Assembly: GCA_009929265.1 (NCBI GenBank)
Contig: SAAU01000006.1
Span: 19,207 to 83,206 of the forward strand
DNA: 64,000 bases
Source of the DNA: Alphaproteobacteria bacterium
Lineage (GTDB): Bacteria; Pseudomonadota; Alphaproteobacteria; CASFRQ01; SAAU01
Direction: 5' to 3'
Shown: positions 27,322 to 36,280 of the stretch, piece after piece
How positions within the stretch are numbered: position 1 is the stretch's first letter
How the letters are laid out: every line of letters begins with the position of its first letter
Notes under the pieces: model-generated
The model's input: only the letters and a program-made list of their open reading frames with translations
Database searches by the model: none
What the model was told of the DNA's origin: nothing
Program-made: the position numbers and the translations under genes

Positions 27322-30300
27322 ATGCTATTAGATAATAAAGGACATGGAAAAGTTATATCCGAGCTTCAAAAGGCGATTCAGCCCAATTCTAAGCTTGCCG
27401 TTCTTTCAGGTCTTTTTTCAATATATGGTTTCTCTGCATTAAAAAAAGAGCTGTCAAACCTTGATGAGTTTCGTTTAATGCTTTCTCGTTGGGATGATGA
27501 ATCTTTAAATACGCTTGCAGGCACACCGCAAGAAACACTGCTAAAAAACAAATTAGATCAAAGCCGTGTCGCAAAAGAGTGTGCAACTTGGCTTAGAAAA
27601 AATGTAATAGCTCGTGCCATGAATGGAAAAATGGCATTTCCACCGCAAAACATGTTCCATATTAAAAACAAGGATAAGTCTTTTGTTGTGCAAGGTGGAT
27701 CACATTTTACTGCTACAGGTCTAGGACAGATCAAATCAGATACCTTTGAGATTAATATGGGTATTTCCGATGTTGATACAACAAAACAACTACTCCAATG
27801 GTTTGATACTATTTGGAATGACATTAGGGCCACTCAGGATATCAAGAATGAACTCATGATCCGCCTTAACTACCTAGCAGAGGATAAGCCTGCAAATTTG
27901 GTTTACTTCATCACGCTTTATAACATATTTAAGGATTATTTAGAGGACATTGATGAAGAGAGTATTATTCGTTCTAAGACTGGATTTAAAGAAACGCTCG
28001 TCTGGAATAAACTCTATAAATTTCAACGTGACGGGGTGCTGGGAGCGATTGATAAGCTGGAAAAGTATAATGGATGCATCATTGCGGATAGCGTTGGTTT
28101 AGGTAAAACCTTTGAAGCCTTAGCTGTAATTAAATATTATGAGCTTCGCAATGACCGTGTTCTTGTTCTTTGCCCTAAAAAGCTTCGTGAAAATTGGACA
28201 GTTTATACTATTAACGACAAGCGTAATCTTTTATCAGCAGACCGATTTAACTATGATGTTTTAAATCACACGGATTTATCACGCCCAGGAGGAAAATCAG
28301 GTGAGATAAACCTGGAAACACTTAACTGGGGTAATTATGACCTTCTGGTTATTGACGAATCCCACAATTTTCGTAACAGCGGCACTAAGGCTGACGGAGC
28401 TAACCGATATCAAAAGCTAATGAATCAGGTGATATGTTCTGGAGTTAAAACCAAAGTCCTTATGCTTTCTGCCACCCCTGTAAACAGTCGAATGAATGAT
28501 TTAAAGAACCAGGTTTCCTTCATCACAGAAGGACGAGATACTGCATATTCTGATTTTGGTATTAACAGCATTGAAAACACACTAAAGAAAGCTCAGACGA
28601 AATTCAATCAGTGGCTCAAATTGCCAGAAGATAAACGCAAAGCTGAAGCTTTACTGGAAAGTATGAACTTTGATTATTTTAAGTTGCTTGATTTATTAAC
28701 GATTGCGCGCTCCAGAAAACATATTGAAAAATATTACGATATTAATGAAATTGGCAAATTTCCTGATCGTTTAAAGCCAATGAACATAAAAGCTGATATT
28801 GATATCAGTGGACAATTTCCAGCACTTAAAGATGTAAATATGTCGATTAAAAAATTAAATCTAGCTGCTTATGCCCCCCTCGAATATGTTCGCATGGATA
28901 AAAAGGAAGAATATAGCCGTAAATACGACCAAGAGGTCAAGGGTGGTGCGTCTGTCTTCCGTCAAGTCGACCGTGAACGCAACTTGATTCACTTGATGAG
29001 AATTAATCTGTTAAAACGTATGGAAAGCTCTATCAATTCATTTGGTCAAACGGTTGGTAAAGTACATAATAAAATTCAAACTATTCTTGAGCAGATTGAT
29101 CGACATGAAAACTCAGAATTTGAAGAGTTGAGTATCGAAGATATTCAAATAGATGATCCAATGCTTGAAAAATACCTAATAGGTAATAAAACTAAAATTC
29201 TTATTCAGGATATGGATTTGATGCGTTGGAAACAAGATTTAGAAGATGATCTTGAACTTCTTGCCAAGCTTCAAACAGATACACTAAAAGTAACCGCAAC
29301 AGAGGATGCAAAACTTCTTAAACTTAAAGAGGTTTTGATGAATAAAATTAATAATCCAATTAATATTGGTAACAGAAAAGCTGTTATATTCACTGCTTTT
29401 TCGGATACAGCTGAATATCTTTATGAGAACATTGCAAATTGGGCTTTATCAGAACTCGGCTTGCATTCGTCTTTGGTCACAGGAAGTGGAACGAATCAAT
29501 GTACGATTAAAGGGCTAAACAAAGACCTGAACAATATCCTCACGCATTTTTCACCAATATCAAAAGAGCGGGATAAAATTAGCCCTGATGCCACGACGGA
29601 GATTGATATTCTCATTGCAACCGATTGTATTTCGGAAGGTCAAAATCTGCAAGACTGCGATATGCTTATTAACTATGATATTCACTGGAATCCGGTTCGT
29701 ATTATCCAACGCTTTGGTCGTGTTGATCGTTTAGGATCTCTCAATCAGGCTATCCAGCTTGCCAATTTCTGGCCGAATATGGAGCTGGACGAATATATCA
29801 ATCTTGAGGCTCGTGTGAGTGGTCGTATGGTATTACTTGATATATCTGCCACCGGTGAGGAAAATGTCATCAATTATGATGAGAAAAAACAAATGAACGA
29901 TTTAGAATATCGTCGTCGCCAGATGAAACAACTTCAAGAATCTGTTGTGGATCTTGAAGATATGGATGGCAGTGTATCGATAACTGATATGACACTCAAT
30001 GATTTTCGTATGGATTTATCAGGCTTTATGAAAGACAATATGGAACAGCTCGAACAATCTCCTTCAGGTTTTTATGCTGTTGTAAGCAAAAGCATGGATG
30101 AAATTGTTTCAGGCACCATCTTTTGTTTGAAAGATATCCACGGAAAGGTTGAGTTTGATCCCAATTACGCACTTTCTCCTTATTACATGGTGTATGTAGC
30201 TGAGGATGGCAATATTATATATAACCATCTGCAGAGCAAAAAGAGCCTCGATATCTTCAAGAAACTTTGCTCAATGAATAAAACTATAGATGAATCCGCC

Positions 30301-30519
30301 ATTGCCGGCCTAAATGATACCACCAAGAACGGCAAAGATATGGGGGCATATCAGTTCATGTTGGAAACAGCCATTCAATCCGTTATTGGTAAAACAGAGG
30401 AAAAAGGTATTGAAAGTCTATTTAGCCGAGGCGGAACATCGCTCACACAAGATCAATTCTCTGGTCTCGAAGATTTCGAAGTTATTAGCTATTTGATCAT
30501 TCGGGAGGTGGAAGCATGA
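27322..30519 (+). CDS. PLD-like/SNF2 helicase of a defence operon
   Basis: 1065 residues. The N-terminus (~1-180) resembles the PLD-type region that precedes such helicases. The helicase core follows: Q-motif-like KFQRDGVLGAI, Walker A ADSVGLGKTFEAL, DEAH-type Walker B VIDESHNFRN, motif III SATPVNS, a long insert (coiled coil, ~430-690), motif V ILIATDCISEGQNLQDCD, and motif VI IIQRFGRVDRLGS. SF2 ATP-dependent translocase. First gene of the rightward operon; its TGA overlaps the DUF4391 ATG (ATGA). GAGGAAAG site at the start. Confidence 0.92.
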   Translation: MLLDNKGHGKVISELQKAIQPNSKLAVLSGLFSIYGFSALKKELSNLDEFRLMLSRWDDESLNTLAGTPQETLLKNKLDQSRVAKECATWLRKNVIARAMNGKMAFPPQNMFHIKNKDKSFVVQGGSHFTATGLGQIKSDTFEINMGISDVDTTKQLLQWFDTIWNDIRATQDIKNELMIRLNYLAEDKPANLVYFITLYNIFKDYLEDIDEESIIRSKTGFKETLVWNKLYKFQRDGVLGAIDKLEKYNGCIIADSVGLGKTFEALAVIKYYELRNDRVLVLCPKKLRENWTVYTINDKRNLLSADRFNYDVLNHTDLSRPGGKSGEINLETLNWGNYDLLVIDESHNFRNSGTKADGANRYQKLMNQVICSGVKTKVLMLSATPVNSRMNDLKNQVSFITEGRDTAYSDFGINSIENTLKKAQTKFNQWLKLPEDKRKAEALLESMNFDYFKLLDLLTIARSRKHIEKYYDINEIGKFPDRLKPMNIKADIDISGQFPALKDVNMSIKKLNLAAYAPLEYVRMDKKEEYSRKYDQEVKGGASVFRQVDRERNLIHLMRINLLKRMESSINSFGQTVGKVHNKIQTILEQIDRHENSEFEELSIEDIQIDDPMLEKYLIGNKTKILIQDMDLMRWKQDLEDDLELLAKLQTDTLKVTATEDAKLLKLKEVLMNKINNPINIGNRKAVIFTAFSDTAEYLYENIANWALSELGLHSSLVTGSGTNQCTIKGLNKDLNNILTHFSPISKERDKISPDATTEIDILIATDCISEGQNLQDCDMLINYDIHWNPVRIIQRFGRVDRLGSLNQAIQLANFWPNMELDEYINLEARVSGRMVLLDISATGEENVINYDEKKQMNDLEYRRRQMKQLQESVVDLEDMDGSVSITDMTLNDFRMDLSGFMKDNMEQLEQSPSGFYAVVSKSMDEIVSGTIFCLKDIHGKVEFDPNYALSPYYMVYVAEDGNIIYNHLQSKKSLDIFKKLCSMNKTIDESAIAGLNDTTKNGKDMGAYQFMLETAIQSVIGKTEEKGIESLFSRGGTSLTQDQFSGLEDFEVISYLIIREVEA

Positions 30520-31268
30520 CACAGATATTCTATGAATATATGAACATTTCTGAAAAATGCTTGCTGAATAAACCTCTTTTCAAGAAGCTTTTCCAAGAAC
30601 ACGCTGATCTCGATATAACAGACAAAAAAGCCCTGAAGGATGATATTGAGAAGATCCGCTGGGTTTATACGCTTAAACCTGCAACGGTGAATATCTCTGC
30701 TTATCGTGATGAGGTGCGTGAGTATGACGAAATAGCGGTTATACAAATTGATATTACTAGTGCCAATCGTACCAATCGAATTACAAACTTTGTAAATAAA
30801 GCCATTCCATATCCGATTGTATTGGTTTTTAGCTTTGTGGATACTATTGCCATTAGCGTAGCTGACAAACGGATCAACCAAGCGGACAAATCCAAATGGG
30901 TGGTGGAAGATTCCTGGATGACAGAATGGTTTAACCCATATAAACCAAATGAAGCACAACAAAAGTTTATGCAGGATATGGCACTAAAAAACTTGTCTTT
31001 TGTAAATTTTTACGCATTCTATACAGATATTAAAAACCGTGTGATTGCACTAAATTCTGCCAAACGAAGCGGTAGTTATCAGATCGTATCAGCGGAAAAA
31101 ACAAAGAATCGCCGTGAGAGTCTAATAAAAATCACGGAGTTAGAAAGAGAAATTACAGAATTACGTTCTGCTATCAAGACGGAAACACAATTCAATAAAA
31201 AGCTGGAATTAAATGTTTTAATAAAAGAACGCCAAGATTTTATTAAGCAATTGGAACAAAATTTATAG
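30516..31268 (+). CDS. DUF4391 domain protein with C-terminal coiled coil
   Basis: 250 residues. The DUF4391 part has DKKALKDDIEKIRWVYTLKPATVNI, an EIAVIQIDI strand and YPIVLVFSFVDTIAISVADKRI, then SWMTEWFNPY. Residues ~195-250 form a heptad-like coiled coil (ELEREITELRSAIK). This family is regularly found between a helicase and a type III methyltransferase. No catalytic residues known to me. Overlaps the helicase by 4 bp and precedes Mod by 12 bp. Confidence 0.8.
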   Translation: MTQIFYEYMNISEKCLLNKPLFKKLFQEHADLDITDKKALKDDIEKIRWVYTLKPATVNISAYRDEVREYDEIAVIQIDITSANRTNRITNFVNKAIPYPIVLVFSFVDTIAISVADKRINQADKSKWVVEDSWMTEWFNPYKPNEAQQKFMQDMALKNLSFVNFYAFYTDIKNRVIALNSAKRSGSYQIVSAEKTKNRRESLIKITELEREITELRSAIKTETQFNKKLELNVLIKERQDFIKQLEQNL

Positions 31269-31280
31269 AAGGAGCAGAAA

Positions 31281-33299
31281 ATGAACGAAATAAAGAAACT
31301 AGACGGCAAGAGCATGGATATTGTGGAACAAAATATTGAACAACTTAAAGAGCTGTTCCCTGAAGTATTCGCAGAAGGAAAAATCAAGTTTAACCAGTTG
31401 CAGGAATTACTCGGCAATTATGTAGTGGAAGATGAAGATCACTATAACTTTACATGGCATGGCAAGCGCAAGGCGGGTCGTTTGGCACAAACACCCAGCA
31501 CAGGCACACTGCGCCCCGCCAAAGATGAAAGCGTTGATTGGGACACCACAGAGAACTTGTTTATCGAAGGCGATAATTTAGAAGTCCTCAAGCTCCTCCA
31601 AAAATCATATCACCGCAAAGTAAAGATGATTTATATTGACCCGCCATATAACACAGGCAATGATTTTGTTTATTCAGATGATTTTAAAGATGGTATAAAG
31701 AATTATCTTAAAATGACAGGGCAAGTGGACAGCCAAGGCAAAAAAATGGGAACTAACTCCAGCAGTGCTGGCAGATACCATACTAACTGGCTGAATATGA
31801 TGTATCCGCGTTTAAAGCTGGCGAGAAACCTGATGTGTGATGATGGGGTTATTTTTATTTCTATTGATGACAATGAGTCTGGTAACCTACGAAAACTATG
31901 TGATGAGGTTTTTGGAGAGGAGAATTTATTAAGAATTCTTTCTGTAGAGCTAACAAAAACACAAGGAATGAAAGTTAAATCTGCACAAGAAGGAACAATT
32001 GTTAAAAATTATGAACCTGTGTTCTGTTATGCAAAAGACAAGTCTAAACTAAACAAAGTTAGCAGAGTCTTATATGACAAAGGAGAGTTGTTTGACACAC
32101 ATTACAATTGCATAATAGAAAATAATAAAAAGGAATCTTTGTGCGATTTTTTGCTTAAAAATAACGATATTAGAGAAGAGTTATATTCTTTAAAGCTGTT
32201 AAAAAATGAAAAGCTACCAATTAAAAATATAGAAAAAGCATTGTATCTATCTGATAAGTTTAAAAAATATATATATGAGGATATTTCGAATATTATTTAC
32301 CAAGAGACTGCTTGTGAAATTTCATTACCTACTGATATAGAGCAAAGTATTGGCTATGGAGATATTGTGGAATATTCAAAATACTTATTAACAAAGTCTA
32401 AAGGAGGTAATATCAGGCAATATATATCATTAGAAAAATCATTAAATACTGATGATACATATAACCCAAGTTTTGGAAGAGTTACGATACGCGGAGACCT
32501 TTGGAAAGGCTTTTATTCTGACATGATGAATGTTGCTAAAGAAGGAGGCGTTGATTTTAAAAATGGTAAAAAACCAGTTAGACTAATACATCAGCTTGCA
32601 AAATGGTTTATTGATAACGATGATATAGTTTTAGATTTTTTTGCAGGTTCAGGTACAACAGCTCAAGCAGTAACATTACTGAACACTAAAGAAAATATTA
32701 ATTCAAGATATATTTTAATTCAACTACCTGAAAAACTGAATGAAAATATTAAAGAACAAAAAGAAAGCTTTAATTTTTGTAAGTCATTAAATTTACCAAC
32801 AAATGTGGCTGAAATATCCAAGGAACGTATTCGCCGTGCTGCCAAGAAAATTCAAGAAGAAAACCCTGATTATAAGGGTGATCTAGGTTTCAAAGTCTTT
32901 AAGCTTGATAGCTCCAACATTAAACGCTGGGAAGCAGATTTTGATACGCTTGAGCAAGACCTTCTCAATGCTGTTGATTATATCAAGCAGGATCGCTCCA
33001 GCGATGATGTGCTTTATGAATTGCTCTTGAAATACGGTCTTGATCTCACTGTTCCAATTGAAACGCGTACCATCGCCGAAAAAACTGTTTATTCCATCGG
33101 TCTAGGCGCTCTGGTTGTGTGCCTAGACAAGGATATCAACATGGATGTGGTAAACGGCATAGGCGCATTGAAAGAAGAACTGAACCCTGAAATTATGCGC
33201 GTCGTGTTCAAGGATGATGGTTTCAAAGATGATGTGGTCAAAACCAACGCCCTGCAAACGCTCAAGCGTTATGGAATCGAAGATATCAAGAGCTTATAG
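31281..33299 (+). CDS. Type III DNA methyltransferase (Mod), beta class
   Basis: 672 residues. Motif IV MIYIDPPYNTGNDF (about residue 120) comes before motif I VLDFFAGSGTTAQAV (about residue 452), the order of beta-class N6-adenine methyltransferases. Between them lies the target-recognition region (about residues 205-420), which is noticeably more AT-rich than the flanks, consistent with recombination of the specificity module. The C-terminus (ERIRRAAKKIQEENP...) is shared with type III Mod proteins. Pairs with the downstream Res subunit. GGAG site 8 bp upstream. Confidence 0.93.
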   Translation: MNEIKKLDGKSMDIVEQNIEQLKELFPEVFAEGKIKFNQLQELLGNYVVEDEDHYNFTWHGKRKAGRLAQTPSTGTLRPAKDESVDWDTTENLFIEGDNLEVLKLLQKSYHRKVKMIYIDPPYNTGNDFVYSDDFKDGIKNYLKMTGQVDSQGKKMGTNSSSAGRYHTNWLNMMYPRLKLARNLMCDDGVIFISIDDNESGNLRKLCDEVFGEENLLRILSVELTKTQGMKVKSAQEGTIVKNYEPVFCYAKDKSKLNKVSRVLYDKGELFDTHYNCIIENNKKESLCDFLLKNNDIREELYSLKLLKNEKLPIKNIEKALYLSDKFKKYIYEDISNIIYQETACEISLPTDIEQSIGYGDIVEYSKYLLTKSKGGNIRQYISLEKSLNTDDTYNPSFGRVTIRGDLWKGFYSDMMNVAKEGGVDFKNGKKPVRLIHQLAKWFIDNDDIVLDFFAGSGTTAQAVTLLNTKENINSRYILIQLPEKLNENIKEQKESFNFCKSLNLPTNVAEISKERIRRAAKKIQEENPDYKGDLGFKVFKLDSSNIKRWEADFDTLEQDLLNAVDYIKQDRSSDDVLYELLLKYGLDLTVPIETRTIAEKTVYSIGLGALVVCLDKDINMDVVNGIGALKEELNPEIMRVVFKDDGFKDDVVKTNALQTLKRYGIEDIKSL

Positions 33300-33309
33300 G
33301 AGGTGATAT

Positions 33310-36279
33310 ATGATGAAAATTAAATTTGATCCAAATCAGAATCACCAACGTCGTGCTTGGGAATCTGTCATTGATATATTTGAAGGGCAAGAGTTGAATA
33401 AAACAACATTCTCTATGCCCTCACTTGCATCAAATGAATTTGAAGCGATTTTAATGAATCAAACGGACAAAGGTTTCGGTAACCGCTTACGTCTATTGGA
33501 TGAAGAAATACAGGACAATGTCCGCAAAATTCAGCTCAACAATGGATTGAAGCAAACAAAAGAATTAAAAAGCCGTGACTTTACGATTGAAATGGAGACC
33601 GGAACAGGTAAAACTTATGTTTATCTCCGATCCGTCTTTGAGATGAACAAAAAGTACGGTTTCACAAAATTCATCATTGTTGTGCCAAGCATTGCCATTA
33701 AAGAAGGTGTTTATAAATCTCTCCAGATGACTGATACACACTTCCGTGAACAATACGATAATGTGCCGTTTGATTATTTTGTATATGATTCTAGTCGGCT
33801 AGAACAAGTCCGCAGTTTTGCCACGAATGATTATATACAGATCATGGTAATCAATATTGATGCGTTCCGCAAAAGCTTCACTGATCCAGCAAAAGAAACC
33901 AGTGCTAATATTATTCATCGTTGGAATGATAAAATGCAGGGTATACCGATTGACTTTATTCAATCCACCAACCCGATTGTAATTATAGATGAGCCACAAA
34001 GTGTCGACACCACCGCCAAATCATCAGAGGCCATTAAGTCCCTCAATCCCCTATGTACCTTCCGATATTCAGCTACGCATGTTGAGAAGCATAATATGCT
34101 TTATAAGCTTGATTCCATTGATGCCTATAAGCAAAAACTTGTGAAACAGATAGAGGTTGCCTCTATTCAGGTGAGAGATGGTCACAACAAAGCTTATATC
34201 AAGCTATTAGCCGTAGATAACAAAAACGGTCACCGTGCCAAAATTGAAATTGATATACAGCAAAAAGGTAATGTCAAACGTACCGAGAAATGGGTTAAAC
34301 AAGGTGATGACTTGCTGAGTATTTCTGGAGGACGCTCTATCTATGACGGATATGTACTCAATGATATTTACTGCGAAGAAGGCAATGAATATGTAGACTT
34401 CACCAGCAAGCCAGATATTATTCGCCTACACCATGCCATTGGCGAAGTGAATGAGGATGAATATAAACGTCTGCAAATCCGCAAAACCATTGAAGAGCAT
34501 TTGGACAAAGAGCTGAAACTCACACCTATGGGTATTAAGGTTTTAAGTCTCTTCTTTATTGATAAAGTAGCGAATTACCGAGACTATGATGCACCGGATC
34601 AAAAAGGCAAATACGCTATCATGTTTGAGGAAGAATATGCAAAGGCAATCAAAAAACCAAAGTATAATACTCTCTTCAAGGATATGGATACATCAAGCCT
34701 GCCGGAAATCGTTCACAACGGATATTTTTCTGGTGACAAGACAGGTTTTAAAGATACTAGCGGTACAACAAAGGCTGATGAAGATACATATAGCTTGATT
34801 ATGAAGGACAAGGAAAAACTACTTAGCTTTGATTCCAAGCTAAAGTTTATCTTTTCTCACTCTGCTCTGAAAGAAGGCTGGGATAATCCAAATGTATTTC
34901 AAATCTGTACATTGAATGAAACAAAATCAACGATCAAGAAACGCCAAGAAATAGGACGTGGGTTGCGTATATCCGTCAATCAAGACGGAGAACGTGTTCA
35001 CGGGTTTGATGTCAATACGCTTACTGTCATGGCGAATGAATCCTATGAAGATTTTGTTGAAGGCTTGCAGAAAGAAATTGAAAAAGAGGAAGGCATTAAG
35101 TTTGGCATTATTGAAGACCACAGCTTTGCAAATATCGTTATTGAAAAAGAAAATGGCGAGCAAGCCTTTTTGGGTGCTGAGGCTTCGGAAATAATTTGGA
35201 AGAACTTGCTGGAAAGTAAGTATATTGACGATCGAGGCAGAGTAACTGATGAGCTTAAGAAAGCCTTAAAGGAAGACAAAGTTAAACTTCCAGAGCAATT
35301 TGAAGAACATCGTGAAGATATAACAGCTACTCTTAAAAAGGTTGCCGGAGGTCTAAATATTAAAAATAACGATGATAAACGGACAGTACGTTTAAATAAA
35401 GCCGTGTTTGATAGTCCCGAGTTTAAGGAACTATGGGATCGCATTAAATACAAAACAGTCTACAATGTGGACTTTGATCCTGAGGAGCTTATTACAAAAT
35501 GTGCAGAAAGCATTCAAAAGAATTTGATCGTTGGAAAAACAAAATTTAATTACACTCGTGCAAAAACTGAAATTGGTAAAGCTGGTGTTACTATTACGGA
35601 TAGCCAAGAAAGCACTCATTTGTATGATGTGCGTGATTATCAAATACCAGATATTTTAAGCTACCTACAAAATGAAACAAACCTGAAACGAAAGTCTATT
35701 CTCGATATCTTGATTAAGAGTGGTCGCCTGAACGACTTTAAGAATAACCCTCAAAAATTCATTGATGAGGCGAAAGAAGTTATTAAGCGTGAAATGCGTC
35801 GCTTTATCGTAGATGGCATTAAATACCACAAAATTGGTGACGAACATTTTTACGCACAAGAGCTTTTTGAAAGCGAGGAGCTGATTGGATATTTAAACAA
35901 AAATATGATCGAAGCTGAAAAATCTGCTTATGACCATGTTGTTTATGATTCAGATATCGAATCCGGTCTTGCTCAATCCTTTGAAAAGAATGATGAAGTT
36001 AAAGTTTACGCTAAGCTACCAGGTTGGTTTAAGATTGAAACTCCCCTTGGATCATACAATCCTGACTGGGCAGTGTTATTTGAACTTGATGGTCAAGAAA
36101 AGTTGTATTTCGTGGTTGAAAGCAAAGGTACTATTTTTGAAGATATGTTACGTGACGTAGAACAAGCTAAAATTCATTGCGGACATGAACATTTCAAAGC
36201 CCTTGGTGAAGAGACAAACTACATTGTGGCTAGTAATTACGAAACGTTTGTGGATAAAGCCACATCTGGAGTTAAATAA
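33310..36279 (+). CDS. Type III restriction enzyme Res subunit (helicase-nuclease)
   Basis: 989 residues. SF2 translocase core: Walker A METGTGKTYVYLRS, DEAD-like box IVIIDEPQSVD, motif III FRYSATH, and motif VI KKRQEIGRGLRISVN. The C-terminal PD-(D/E)XK nuclease is intact: YNPDWAVLFE, then LYFVVESKGT. Cuts DNA with Mod after ATP-driven diffusion between inversely oriented sites. A textbook AGGAGGTGAT site precedes the ATG, 10 bp after the Mod stop. The stop is 1 bp from the AAA ATPase start. Confidence 0.95.
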   Translation: MMKIKFDPNQNHQRRAWESVIDIFEGQELNKTTFSMPSLASNEFEAILMNQTDKGFGNRLRLLDEEIQDNVRKIQLNNGLKQTKELKSRDFTIEMETGTGKTYVYLRSVFEMNKKYGFTKFIIVVPSIAIKEGVYKSLQMTDTHFREQYDNVPFDYFVYDSSRLEQVRSFATNDYIQIMVINIDAFRKSFTDPAKETSANIIHRWNDKMQGIPIDFIQSTNPIVIIDEPQSVDTTAKSSEAIKSLNPLCTFRYSATHVEKHNMLYKLDSIDAYKQKLVKQIEVASIQVRDGHNKAYIKLLAVDNKNGHRAKIEIDIQQKGNVKRTEKWVKQGDDLLSISGGRSIYDGYVLNDIYCEEGNEYVDFTSKPDIIRLHHAIGEVNEDEYKRLQIRKTIEEHLDKELKLTPMGIKVLSLFFIDKVANYRDYDAPDQKGKYAIMFEEEYAKAIKKPKYNTLFKDMDTSSLPEIVHNGYFSGDKTGFKDTSGTTKADEDTYSLIMKDKEKLLSFDSKLKFIFSHSALKEGWDNPNVFQICTLNETKSTIKKRQEIGRGLRISVNQDGERVHGFDVNTLTVMANESYEDFVEGLQKEIEKEEGIKFGIIEDHSFANIVIEKENGEQAFLGAEASEIIWKNLLESKYIDDRGRVTDELKKALKEDKVKLPEQFEEHREDITATLKKVAGGLNIKNNDDKRTVRLNKAVFDSPEFKELWDRIKYKTVYNVDFDPEELITKCAESIQKNLIVGKTKFNYTRAKTEIGKAGVTITDSQESTHLYDVRDYQIPDILSYLQNETNLKRKSILDILIKSGRLNDFKNNPQKFIDEAKEVIKREMRRFIVDGIKYHKIGDEHFYAQELFESEELIGYLNKNMIEAEKSAYDHVVYDSDIESGLAQSFEKNDEVKVYAKLPGWFKIETPLGSYNPDWAVLFELDGQEKLYFVVESKGTIFEDMLRDVEQAKIHCGHEHFKALGEETNYIVASNYETFVDKATSGVK

Positions 36280-36280
36280 A

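Noticed and set aside
36185..36280. Longer start for the AAA ATPase
   Set aside because: It would overlap the end of res by 95 bp. ATG 36281 follows the res stop by 1 bp and matches the natural N-terminus MEKLKINLEY.
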